Translations under genes and position numbers: made by a program | Notes under the pieces: generated by a model | What the model saw: the letters and a program-made list of their open reading frames with translations, nothing else | Told to the model about the DNA's origin: nothing | Databases searched by the model: none | NCBI GenBank assembly: GCA_964586055.1 | Contig: CAZPFX010000011.1 | Coordinates: 1 to 28,720 of the forward strand | Direction: 5' to 3' | Origin: UM-FILTER-42-14 sp964586055 | Lineage (GTDB): Bacteria > Patescibacteriota > Microgenomatia > UBA1400 > PJMF01 | DNA: 28,720 bases | In this document: positions 7,642-14,860 of the stretch, piece by piece | How positions within the stretch are numbered: position 1 is the stretch's first letter | Layout of the letters: the number at the start of each line of letters is the position of its first letter

Positions 7642-8708
7642 TTTAATAATCCGAATAGATCCTGAACTTGCCTCTTATGTCTTTCCATATCTTTAAATAT
7701 TGGCTTGTCATAATGGCCAAGAATTTCTTTAGCACGATCGAGATCTATTAGTTTTCCTCTTTTTTGTTGCTCTGTGAGTAAAGTCATTTTTCCCCTTAGC
7801 AGTTGAGACTGATAAAAAGGAGAAGAAGATGAATAAAAATCCGATGCTTGATCGAGATAATCGATTGCCTCTACGTCATGACCGAGTATGCATAGACCTC
7901 TAGCAGTTGCTTCTAATAGCGAAACTTTTGAATTTATGTCTGAGATTTTATTAAACAACTTTTCTGAAGTTTTCTGCAAACCAAAAAAACGTGCTTTATT
8001 TCCGATTATTGATGAGTTTAATAGCATAGTCCGAATAAATTGAGGTTTCATTTGATCTGAAACATTTTTATAGTGAATAGATAGAAAATCTTGAGATTCT
8101 TGATTAGATTTCCCAACATAGAGAACTCCGCCCAGATTCATTAAAGCAAATTCTCTATCTATCTGGTTTCCAAATTCTTCAGAGATATCTATGGCTTTTA
8201 AAGCAGTTTCTTTGCTAAGAGTTAGGGCAACATCTGCTTTTGACAATAATCCTATCGATCTAACTTTTTCATTAAGAATTGGAAGTAGTTGAGATGGCTT
8301 ATGTATATTTCTCTCGAAAAGACCAGCAAGCCTGATTGCATGTCTTAAATTTCCCGAGTTTCTCAAAGTTTGCAGAGCAGCTACAATTATCGTGGTATCG
8401 GATATCAGAGCTTCATTGAGACTAATTGGATTTATCTTGTTTCTCTTCAAAATATCTCTTGAAATAACTTGTTCCAAAGAATATTTTTCAGTTATACCTA
8501 AAGCTAGTATTTGGCAGAAGGCATTTAACTGCGAATAAGTAAAAAGCCTTTTTCCATTAATAACACGAGAAAGTACGCTAGCATCTACACTCTGATCAAT
8601 TTCAAACATTGCCAATGCCAACTGACTCAGATGCATGCCATTGACGAAAATAACAGACCCAGAAACTCTCTTGTAATATTTGGCTAAAGGTTCAGCGAGA
8701 CCGACCAT
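7635..8708 (-). CDS. HTH regulator with helical-repeat C-terminal domain
   Basis: In this 357-residue protein, residues about 26-70 (LSQLALAMFEIDQSVDASVLSRVINGKRLFTYSQLNAFCQIL) read as an XRE-like helix-turn-helix with a recognition helix around SVLSRVINGKR. The rest, about 110-350, is made of paired amphipathic helices (for example REFALMNLGGVLY, EATARGLCILGHDVEAIDYLDQASDFY), like the TPR-type repeats of ligand- or peptide-sensing regulators. No enzyme motif is visible. It starts 3 bases after a perfect inverted repeat that overlaps its own predicted -10, pointing to autoregulation. It is followed, with overlap, by the HD hydrolase. The regulator call is inferred from fold pattern and context. 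Confidence 0.6.
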   Translation of the reverse strand: MVGLAEPLAKYYKRVSGSVIFVNGMHLSQLALAMFEIDQSVDASVLSRVINGKRLFTYSQLNAFCQILALGITEKYSLEQVISRDILKRNKINPISLNEALISDTTIIVAALQTLRNSGNLRHAIRLAGLFERNIHKPSQLLPILNEKVRSIGLLSKADVALTLSKETALKAIDISEEFGNQIDREFALMNLGGVLYVGKSNQESQDFLSIHYKNVSDQMKPQFIRTMLLNSSIIGNKARFFGLQKTSEKLFNKISDINSKVSLLEATARGLCILGHDVEAIDYLDQASDFYSSSSPFYQSQLLRGKMTLLTEQQKRGKLIDLDRAKEILGHYDKPIFKDMERHKRQVQDLFGLLKC

Positions 8709-8711
8709 GCG

Positions 8712-8729
8712 TTGTAAGTTATCTTACAA
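8712..8729. promoter_or_regulatory. perfect inverted repeat, likely operator of the HTH gene
   Basis: TTGTAAG-TTAT-CTTACAA is a perfect 7-bp inverted repeat with a 4-bp spacer, ending 3 bases before the minus-strand ATG at 8708. It covers a candidate -10 (TAAGAT, 8726-8721 on the minus strand), which has a TTGATG -35 at 8748-8743 and 16-bp spacing. Binding here would block the promoter. Confidence 0.6.
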
Positions 8730-8761
8730 TAAATCTCCCATTCATCAACCCTCTCGTCACT

Positions 8762-8794
8762 TTTGACACCGCTGTCAATGACAGGCGTGTTAAA
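8762..8794. repeat. long imperfect palindrome in the divergent promoter region
   Basis: CTGTCA-A-TGACAG (872-84 of the 8700s) is a perfect core around base 8778. It is flanked by ACAC/GTGT and TTT/AAA arms with a 2-bp mismatch between them, and spans 33 bp. The half-site TGACA/TGTCA occurs three times. It looks like a dimer or tetramer protein-binding site between the two divergent transcription units. Confidence 0.5.
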
Positions 8795-8811
8795 TTGATC
8801 ATACTAGTTAT

Positions 8812-8842
8812 CTAGCAGACTCACTACTTTATGATCTGCTAG
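8812..8842. promoter_or_regulatory. inverted repeat flanking a -10 box
   Basis: CTAGCAGA and TCTGCTAG form perfect 8-bp arms (8812-8819, 8835-8842) around 15 bp. A good -10, TATGAT (8830-8835), sits in the gap and touches the right arm, so it is a likely operator for the rightward gene at 8859. The arms share TAGCAG/CTGCTA with the CIRCE sites elsewhere in the window, but the spacing differs. Confidence 0.5.
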
Positions 8843-8858
8843 AAAAATAGATAGCCTC

Positions 8859-9410
8859 ATGAGAATTTTTTTCTCAGCTAATCCAAAAACTAAACATGAA
8901 ATCCCTCTTTTTATAGATCGCATTTATGCTTTTCTAAACAAAAATTTGCATACTCTTACCGAAAAAATCCTTGAAAATACTTCATACATTTCATTCGCAA
9001 AATGGAATGTCGACCAACACGAACGGTATTACAAAGAAACAATTAGGGCAATTAAAGAAGCTGAAATTTGCATTTTTGAAGCCTCGCTCCCAAGTATAGA
9101 ACTCGCTCATTTTATAAATCAAGCACTCGACAATGACAAACCGACAGTTGTTCTTACTATTGAAGGAAAGCCCCCTTTCTTGTTGGGACATCCAAGCGAA
9201 CAAACGATTGTTTTTATTGAATATACAGAGCACGATTTAGAACGAGAGTTGGCTTACGGTATAAAAGAGGCTAGTGAGCAGCCACGTGGTATTCGATTTA
9301 ATTGCTTAATCTCAGCTGACTTGAATAGATATCTTGAGGGGGCGGCGCGTGATACTCAAATGAGTAAATCTGGATTCGTGAGAAAGTTAATTCTTGATCA
9401 TCAGAAATAG
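8859..9410 (+). CDS. deoxyribosyltransferase-like domain fused to a ribbon-helix-helix domain
   Basis: This 183-residue protein has two apparent domains. Residues 1-135 form a Rossmann-like unit: MRIFFSANPK opening strand, RAIKEAEICIFEAS strand-helix edge, then PSIELAHFINQALDNDKPTVVLT. That pattern resembles nucleoside 2-deoxyribosyltransferases, whose nucleophilic glutamate lies in a similar G-x-E-L-g spot (E81 here); SLOG or TIR-like relatives are also possible. Residues about 143-181 (IRFNCLISADLNRYLEGAARDTQMSKSGFVRKLIL) read as a ribbon-helix-helix DNA-binding domain. I do not know a named family with this order. It is transcribed away from the HTH-repeat/HD unit. The coupling of nucleotide-type chemistry with DNA binding suggests an autoregulated sensor or effector, which is inference. 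Confidence 0.55.
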   Translation: MRIFFSANPKTKHEIPLFIDRIYAFLNKNLHTLTEKILENTSYISFAKWNVDQHERYYKETIRAIKEAEICIFEASLPSIELAHFINQALDNDKPTVVLTIEGKPPFLLGHPSEQTIVFIEYTEHDLERELAYGIKEASEQPRGIRFNCLISADLNRYLEGAARDTQMSKSGFVRKLILDHQK

Positions 9411-9453
9411 TTTTATTAAGCATTTTGTCTTTAATTATCTCTTTGATTTTTAT

Positions 9454-9807
9454 CTAAAAAAGCACCCGCTTCCACCCCTCCCAAGGTGTTTCTTTAACCT
9501 CTGGAGTTGGTTCTTCGGCCTTTTTCGTCTGGACATTTGTAAGCACAATTACTCGTTCACCTGGCTTCTGCAAATGAAGCTCATCACGGATCTGTTTCTC
9601 TTTAGAAAAGTCGTCCTCAGCATCTAGAATTTCAGCTTCTAAATCAGAAATATCATCTCTAGTTTTCTCATTTATTTGTTCTATTTGTGTTAGGTTTTGT
9701 TGTTGATTGATATTTTTCTTACTACTTTGCCTCATTGAGAGGATCAGTAATACTGCAACTACTGCTGCAATGACTGCAAGATACCGATTTGTGAAGACAT
9801 TTCCCAT
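9454..9807 (-). CDS. FtsB/DivIC-like septum formation protein
   Basis: From ATG 9807 the protein has 117 residues. One membrane span (about 8-24, YLAVIAAVVAVLLILSM) is followed by a coiled coil rich in E, D, Q and K (about 28-75). It then has the FtsB/DivIC hallmark EKQIRDELHLQKPGERVIVL. Family members form the divisome subcomplex with FtsL and are small single-span proteins of about this length. An ATG at 9864 would add 19 residues, but a TATAGT box at 9837-9832 lies between the two, so 9807 is preferred. The C-terminal tail after the family core is short and charged. No other division gene is adjacent. Confidence 0.75.
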   Translation of the reverse strand: MGNVFTNRYLAVIAAVVAVLLILSMRQSSKKNINQQQNLTQIEQINEKTRDDISDLEAEILDAEDDFSKEKQIRDELHLQKPGERVIVLTNVQTKKAEEPTPEVKETPWEGWKRVLF

Positions 9808-9921
9808 TTGCAATAAATCCACCCCAGTGATACTATAAGCCCCATAGAAATCCAGATATAGCATTTACTATGTTACATCGAGTTTCTTCAAAAATACAGT
9901 ATATATAAAGGTAGAACAAGC

Positions 9922-10788
9922 ATGAGTATGCTACTTTCAGCCGCACACAAACAGTTTGTAGAACATCTTGAAAATACTGGCAAAGCCCATGCCACTGTCA
10001 TTGCCTATAGCAAAGACACCGAACAACTCATCGAATTCTCCGCCAAAAAAGGTCATCAGAACACAGACGAAGTCAGCTCTGAAGATATCAATGAATTTAA
10101 AGAGCTCCTCAAGAAACAGCGCTACACTGGCAAATCCATTTCTCGTAAAATTAATTCTATAAAAGCTTTTTTCCGTTTCCAGATGACTCAGAATTCTATT
10201 TCTGATAATCCAGCCGAAATGGTTTCTCATCCTCGCTACGAACAGAGTCCTCCACGAGTTCTTTCCAAAATCGAGTATCGCGCTCTGCGTGATGCTTGCA
10301 GAGGAGACGCTCGCATGTCCGCCGTGGTGGAATTATTACTCCAAACTGGCATGCGCATTAGTGAGCTCGCCTCACTCGAACTATCGGACGTGGATTTTGA
10401 CCGTAATGTCATCACCATTCAGCCACAAAACTCTCGCGGCGCTCGCAGAGTTCCTCTAAATCAAGCAGCTAAACACTCACTCATGGATTATCTTCAAGTT
10501 CGTCCACGAGCCCGTGAAAAAACTCTTTTTCTCACCAAAACTTGTCGTCCTTTCTTGGTTAGAAACATTCGCACTGCTATCGATCGATACTTTCGCCTTG
10601 CTGGCATTAAAGAAGCCAAGGTCAACGACCTTCGCCACACCTTCATTGTCGAACAACTAAAAGCCGGCACTCCACTCGTATACATTTCTCAACTCGTGGG
10701 CCACAAACGCATCACTACTACAGAAAAATACCTCAAAATCATTGAAGCTCCTGACATGGAACCGAACATTAGGATTGAGGAGTTGTAA
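9922..10788 (+). CDS. tyrosine recombinase (XerC/XerD family)
   Basis: This 288-residue protein is about the length of XerC/D. It has an N-terminal SAM-like core-binding domain (1-100) and a C-terminal catalytic domain. Visible catalytic residues are R145 (TGMRISELASL), R238-H239 (NDLRHTF), H261 (LVGHKR) and nucleophile Y270 (TTTEKYLK). The usual His of HxxR is Asn235, and the beta-hairpin that normally carries the active lysine reads QNSRGARRVPL, with arginines instead. It may still resolve chromosome dimers as the single Xer of a reduced genome, or be an integrase of an old element; no att or dif site was recognised nearby. A second ATG at 9928 is possible. Confidence 0.85.
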   Translation: MSMLLSAAHKQFVEHLENTGKAHATVIAYSKDTEQLIEFSAKKGHQNTDEVSSEDINEFKELLKKQRYTGKSISRKINSIKAFFRFQMTQNSISDNPAEMVSHPRYEQSPPRVLSKIEYRALRDACRGDARMSAVVELLLQTGMRISELASLELSDVDFDRNVITIQPQNSRGARRVPLNQAAKHSLMDYLQVRPRAREKTLFLTKTCRPFLVRNIRTAIDRYFRLAGIKEAKVNDLRHTFIVEQLKAGTPLVYISQLVGHKRITTTEKYLKIIEAPDMEPNIRIEEL

Positions 10789-10803
10789 AATTCTCTCTAT
10801 AGT
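10775..10803 (+). promoter_or_regulatory. promoter of the membrane-anchored unknown gene
   Basis: TTGAGG (10775-10780), 17 bp, TATAGT (10798-10803). The -35 lies within the end of the recombinase gene. The predicted start is 0-2 bases before ATG 10812, so the mRNA would be leaderless. Confidence 0.55.
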
Positions 10804-10811
10804 ATTCCCAG

Positions 10812-11555
10812 ATGGAAAAAATTAAATCTCCGACAAGAACTTGGAAAGTTCTATTCTTTGTAGTCGCTTGCCTTGCTGCATTATTTCTTACTTTATATTT
10901 AGAAACATTAAAAAACAGCACAAGAAAAAGTCAGGAAATCTCTCTACTCAGGCAAGGATTAAACGATTACGGGAGAAGTTTCTCTCAGCTCTTACAAGAC
11001 AATAAAGTTGTCGATGAAAAGGTTGAGCCATCAAAGCTGCTTGAAAAAATGAGTATTAATTTCGATTCCGAGCTTTTTGAAAAATTTGCAAATCAGTCTC
11101 ATTTGGGGAGCAAAGAGCATAGTTCTTGCGAACCAGAATTTGTGCCCTTGCTGAATTTTGGCTTAATAAAGCCAGAATCAAAATATCCAGAACACGTATT
11201 AACAATCTTTGATGTCTCTCTGCATTCAACAAACCAGAAAATAGTTGACAATTTCATGACCGGAGTTGGCGCACCCGCGAATTCAGAATTAAGGGACGTT
11301 GTCGTAATGGGGAAAAAATATTCATTTATTGCTGATCGTTTTTTTGAGGGGTTCCCAACAAACGACGATGGAACATGTTGGGCAGGAGGAGGATATGTCG
11401 AAAATAGATTTTTGCTTGATGAAAAACTAGTTGTAGTTGTAACGACTAGAGATTCAGAGAGGGGTTGCGAAGGTGAGCCCCAAGTCGTGACAAAATCACC
11501 TGACAAAGAAACAATAGAAGCAGTCTTGCGAGTAATTGAGTCAATTGATTATTAG
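10812..11555 (+). CDS. membrane-anchored protein of unknown function
   Basis: I do not recognise this 247-residue protein. It has a short basic N-terminus, one membrane span (about 12-30, VLFFVVACLAALFLTLYL) with no lipobox, then a charged, probably helical stalk (35-75) and an outside domain with mixed strands. That domain carries three cysteines (SSCEPEF, GTCWAGGG, RGCEGEP), two of which could form a disulfide. The glycine-rich GTCWAGGGYVENRF segment is the most distinctive part. It has its own promoter. Its position between a recombinase and trpS says nothing about its job. Confidence 0.65.
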   Translation: MEKIKSPTRTWKVLFFVVACLAALFLTLYLETLKNSTRKSQEISLLRQGLNDYGRSFSQLLQDNKVVDEKVEPSKLLEKMSINFDSELFEKFANQSHLGSKEHSSCEPEFVPLLNFGLIKPESKYPEHVLTIFDVSLHSTNQKIVDNFMTGVGAPANSELRDVVVMGKKYSFIADRFFEGFPTNDDGTCWAGGGYVENRFLLDEKLVVVVTTRDSERGCEGEPQVVTKSPDKETIEAVLRVIESIDY

Positions 11556-11588
11556 TTCGCCCTATTTTCCCAACAATAGCTCATCTAG

Positions 11589-11597
11589 TGATACAAT
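11589..11597 (+). promoter_or_regulatory. extended -10 promoter of trpS
   Basis: TGATACAAT: the hexamer TACAAT (11592-11597) has an extended TG and ends exactly six bases before ATG 11604, predicting a transcript that begins at the start codon. No convincing -35 was found, as is usual for extended -10 promoters. Confidence 0.55.
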
Positions 11598-11603
11598 CAC
11601 CTC

Positions 11604-12587
11604 ATGACGAATCGAGTACTTTCCGGAATTAGGGCCACAGGCCGCTTGCATCTTGGCAACTACCTTGGAGCCGTGAAGGGCATGCTTGCGCTTCAAGACG
11701 ATCCAGATATTCATCCACTTTTTATGGTGGCAGATGCCCACACGATCACCACACCTTACGATGTCGAAGAGTTAAAGACCAATAGAAGAGAAGTACTCAT
11801 CGATTACCTCGCCGCTGGTCTTGATCCAGAGCGCTCAATCTTGTTTTTACAATCAATGGTGCCTGGTCATTATGAGCTAGCGTTTTTATTCTCATCGGTC
11901 GTGAGTATCGCCAGAATGCAGCACCTGCCTACTTTTAAAGACAAAGTAAGACAATATCCAGAACACGCCACCATGGCTTTGCTTAATTACCCCGTATTAA
12001 TGTCTGCCGACATTCTGCTGTATCAGGCGAATTTAGTGCCGGTTGGGATTGATCAAGAGCCACATCTAGAGGTGTCTCGCTACATCGCCAGAAAAATGAA
12101 CGAGCAATACGGCACTTCATTCCCAGAACCAAAGCGTTTTGCCACTAAAGGTGAGTACGTTCCATCATTGCAGGGCGAAGGGAAAATGAGCAAGAGCGTG
12201 GCTGGGAGTTTCATTAATCTTACTGATACTGAGAGTGAGATTCTTGATCGACTGAAGGCTGCTCCAACTGATGGTGGCACAGGAAAAGTCGGGACAATGC
12301 CGCAGGGCGTGCGTAATCTTCTGACCTTCGTTGAGCTCTTTGAGGGCACTGATGCCATGAAAGAGTATGAACAACTTTATGAGAACGATGGTATTCGCTA
12401 TGGAGATCTGAAGAAACGACTGGCAACAGCAATCTTTCAAGAGCTTGAGCCAATTCAGGAGAGGCGAAGCGAACTAGTTAAAGATACTGCTTTTGTTGAC
12501 GGAGTCATCGAGACCGGGGCGACCAAAGCGCAGGTTTTAGCTGAAGAAACACTAGAAGAAGTAAGAGAAAAAATGGGCTTAGCCTAA
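11604..12587 (+). CDS. trpS: tryptophanyl-tRNA synthetase
   Basis: This class I synthetase of 327 residues charges tRNA-Trp. HLGN (16-19, in TGRLHLGNYLGA) is the HIGH-type motif and KMSKS (194-198, in GEGKMSKSV) the second ATP-binding signature. MVADAHTITTPYD and MSADILLYQANLVPVGIDQEPHLE are family-specific stretches lining the tryptophan and ATP pocket. Length is normal for a bacterial TrpRS. It is followed 7 bp later by the tRNA-binding-domain gene, so the two translation genes are probably co-transcribed. Confidence 0.95.
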   Translation: MTNRVLSGIRATGRLHLGNYLGAVKGMLALQDDPDIHPLFMVADAHTITTPYDVEELKTNRREVLIDYLAAGLDPERSILFLQSMVPGHYELAFLFSSVVSIARMQHLPTFKDKVRQYPEHATMALLNYPVLMSADILLYQANLVPVGIDQEPHLEVSRYIARKMNEQYGTSFPEPKRFATKGEYVPSLQGEGKMSKSVAGSFINLTDTESEILDRLKAAPTDGGTGKVGTMPQGVRNLLTFVELFEGTDAMKEYEQLYENDGIRYGDLKKRLATAIFQELEPIQERRSELVKDTAFVDGVIETGATKAQVLAEETLEEVREKMGLA

Positions 12588-12594
12588 AACATAT

Positions 12595-12936
12595 ATGACA
12601 GATCAAAAACCAATTATTACTTACGACGATTTTTCCAAGCTTGATATGAGAGTTGCAACGATTCTTGCGGCGGAACCAATCGAAGGAGCAGACAAGCTAC
12701 TTAAGTTGACTTTAGACGTTGGAGAACTTGGTGAGCGCACCATTGCCGCTGGAATTAAACTTTGGTACGAAGTCGACGACCTGGTTGGTAAACAAATTGT
12801 TTATCTCTCTAATCTAGAGCCACGCAGGTTGCGCGGAGTGGAAAGTCAAGGTATGCTCGTGGCTGCCGATGATGGTTCGCAGGCGATTTTGCTCCATCCA
12901 GACAGAAAACTCGCAAACGGCTCAGTACTTAGATGA
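12595..12936 (+). CDS. tRNA-binding OB-fold protein (MetRS C-terminal/beta-subunit type)
   Basis: This 113-residue stand-alone EMAP-II/Trbp111-like domain has ITYDDFSKLDMRVATILAAEPIEGADKLLKLTLDVG followed by ERTIAAGI, VYLSNLEPRRLRGVESQGMLVAA. This pattern matches the C-terminal appendix of methionyl-tRNA synthetase, which binds tRNA as a dimer. Here it is not fused to a synthetase, and no MetRS core is in the window. CsaA-like or free Trbp111 proteins look similar, so metG beta subunit is probable rather than certain. It sits between trpS and ftsH, and the ftsH -10 overlaps its stop codon region. Confidence 0.85.
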   Translation: MTDQKPIITYDDFSKLDMRVATILAAEPIEGADKLLKLTLDVGELGERTIAAGIKLWYEVDDLVGKQIVYLSNLEPRRLRGVESQGMLVAADDGSQAILLHPDRKLANGSVLR

Positions 12937-12942
12937 TACAAT
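12934..12942 (+). promoter_or_regulatory. extended -10 promoter of ftsH
   Basis: TGATACAAT, with hexamer 12937-12942, identical to the trpS extended -10. Transcription should begin near 12949, after the in-frame ATG at 12943 but before the ATG at 12958. This both marks the promoter and decides the ftsH start. Confidence 0.5.
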
Positions 12943-12957
12943 ATGACGCTCAAAACT

Positions 12958-14853
12958 ATGGCAAAAAAAACAGCTCCAAAGTCACAACCTAAACAACCAG
13001 TGAAGACTAAACAATTTAAGCTGGAGTTAAATCTTTCAAAGTTCATGCAACGCGGGCTTTTATATGTTGTTATTGCCTTATTATTTGTGCCCTTTTTGAT
13101 CTCACTTTTTGGGAATGGTGAAGATAATTCTATTAGTCTTACCCAGTTTGTTACCGACATCCGCGAAGAGCGAGTCAAGGCGGTTCAGGTAGCCGGCAAC
13201 GAACTCAGAGTCGAGTACAAAGATGGCGCTAATAAAGTCGCTCGAAAGGAAGATGGTCAGGAAGCTTTGACTGTTCTTAGAGCTGCTAATATTGATCTCG
13301 GTCAAACAGATATTGAAGTTCGAAATTTGTCTTTTGGTGAAATGGCTTGGGAGTTGATTCTCAGTATTTTGCCAATCGCCCTCATGTTTGTTCTATTTAT
13401 GTTCTTCTTCCGCCAAGCTCGCGGTGCCCAGGATGGCATTATGGGAATTGGTCGAAGTAAGGCTAAGTTATTCGTCAAAGGTAAGCAAGACACTTCGTTT
13501 AAAGACGTCGGTGGCATGGATGAGGCGAAGGCAGAGTTGGAAGAAATTGTTGATTTTCTCCGTAACCCCAAAAAATACACCAAAGTTGGAGCTAGAACAC
13601 CAAAAGGAGTTCTCCTCGTTGGTCCAGCTGGAACAGGTAAGACCTTGCTCGCCCGCGCCGTAGCTGGTGAAGCTAATGTTCAGTTTCTATCCATCGCTGG
13701 TAGTGAATTTATGGAAATGCTTGTTGGCGTCGGTGCCTCAAGAGTGCGCGACCTTTTTGCCATGGCAAAAAAATTAGCTCCATCTATTATCTTCATTGAC
13801 GAGATTGACGCCATTGGCCGGATTCGTGGTCAAGGTGGCATGGGTGGCCATGACGAGCGAGAGCAGACTCTGAACCAAATTTTGGTCGAGATGGATGGTT
13901 TCTCTCAGAATGACAACGTTATTGTTATGGCGGCTACAAATCGTGGCGATATGCTTGATCCAGCCTTGGTTCGTCCAGGACGTTTCGACCGCAGAGTCAT
14001 GGTGAATTTGCCAGACCTAGAAGAGAGAAAATATATTATCTCGATTCACGCTAAGAAGAAGCCATTCGCTAAAGAAGTTAATTGGGATCAAGTTGCTAAG
14101 AGAACAGTCGGTTTCTCTGGAGCTGACATCGAGAACATGCTGAATGAGGCTGCAATTTCGATTGCTAGAGAAAACAGAGAAGAAATCACCATGACCGATG
14201 TTGAAGAAGCTTCCCTTAAGGTAAAGCTTGGGCCCAGCAAGAAACGACTTCAAGATAAACTAGAGCGAGAAATGACGGCCTATCATGAAGCTGGCCACGC
14301 GGTTATTGCTCATGTTTCGAAGTATGCCGATCCAGTTCACAGAATTTCGATTGTATCTCGTGGGAGAGCTCTTGGTTTCACCTTAACTCCTCCAGAGAGA
14401 GACAAACTTCAAACGACTAAGTCGGAACTCATTGATGAAATTGCTGTTTTACTTGGTGGCCGCGCTGCTGAAGAACTGATTTTCAACGAACAAACTGGTG
14501 GAGCGAGTAGCGACATTGATCGCGCAACGCGCATTGCCAGAGCCATGGTCATGGATTACGGTATGAGTGATTTGGGTCCAATGAATTTTTCACCCCAGTA
14601 TGAATCCTCAAATTATAGTAGATCTTGGGCAGAGCCAAATAAAATTTCAGACGCATTGCAGGAAAAAGTTGACGCCCAAGTCCAGAAATTCGTAGCCGCA
14701 GGTCAAAAGAAAGCTGCTGAGCTTCTCATTAAATATCGAAAAGAACTTGATGCTGTCTCCAAAGAACTGCTTGAGGTCGAATCTCTCGATGGTGACGAGT
14801 TTGCTCGCCTCATGGGAATGCCGAAGGTGAAGCTCGCAGAGACTGCGTTATAA
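12958..14853 (+). CDS. ftsH: ATP-dependent zinc metalloprotease FtsH
   Basis: A membrane AAA+ protease of 631 residues that degrades unneeded or damaged membrane and some soluble proteins as a hexamer. Two membrane spans (about 29-48 and 129-148) bracket a small outside domain. Then come Walker A GPAGTGKT (222-229), Walker B FIDEID (D281-E282), the second region of homology (AATNRGDMLDPALVRPGRFDRR), and the protease site HEAGH (443-447), with the third zinc ligand in GASSDIDRAT (about D519). All catalytic residues are intact and the length is normal. ATG 12958 is preferred to the in-frame ATG 12943 because the promoter hexamer directly abuts the latter. The stop codon is part of the next gene's TATAAT. 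Confidence 0.96.
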   Translation: MAKKTAPKSQPKQPVKTKQFKLELNLSKFMQRGLLYVVIALLFVPFLISLFGNGEDNSISLTQFVTDIREERVKAVQVAGNELRVEYKDGANKVARKEDGQEALTVLRAANIDLGQTDIEVRNLSFGEMAWELILSILPIALMFVLFMFFFRQARGAQDGIMGIGRSKAKLFVKGKQDTSFKDVGGMDEAKAELEEIVDFLRNPKKYTKVGARTPKGVLLVGPAGTGKTLLARAVAGEANVQFLSIAGSEFMEMLVGVGASRVRDLFAMAKKLAPSIIFIDEIDAIGRIRGQGGMGGHDEREQTLNQILVEMDGFSQNDNVIVMAATNRGDMLDPALVRPGRFDRRVMVNLPDLEERKYIISIHAKKKPFAKEVNWDQVAKRTVGFSGADIENMLNEAAISIARENREEITMTDVEEASLKVKLGPSKKRLQDKLEREMTAYHEAGHAVIAHVSKYADPVHRISIVSRGRALGFTLTPPERDKLQTTKSELIDEIAVLLGGRAAEELIFNEQTGGASSDIDRATRIARAMVMDYGMSDLGPMNFSPQYESSNYSRSWAEPNKISDALQEKVDAQVQKFVAAGQKKAAELLIKYRKELDAVSKELLEVESLDGDEFARLMGMPKVKLAETAL

Positions 14854-14854
14854 T
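14849..14854 (+). promoter_or_regulatory. -10 box over the ftsH stop codon
   Basis: TATAAT, perfect consensus, formed by the last leucine codon TTA, the TAA stop and the next T. It ends six bases before the GTG at 14861, predicting a leaderless transcript for the exonuclease gene. The -35 is weak. Confidence 0.5.
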
Positions 14855-14860
14855 TGTTCT

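Noticed and set aside
8812..8842. A fourth CIRCE site, because its arms contain TAGCAG and CTGCTA
   Set aside because: The inner distance is 17 bases against 13 in the three accepted sites, and no chaperone gene follows. It is kept only as a generic palindromic operator.
9454..9475. Terminator at the end of the FtsB-like gene (AAGC-GGGT-GCTT plus T-run on the minus strand)
   Set aside because: The stem is only 4 bp and overlaps the coding end; too weak to call.
12943..12957. ftsH start at ATG 12943
   Set aside because: The extended -10 ends at 12942, directly against this ATG, so the transcript would start after it; ATG 12958 gives the normal N-terminus.
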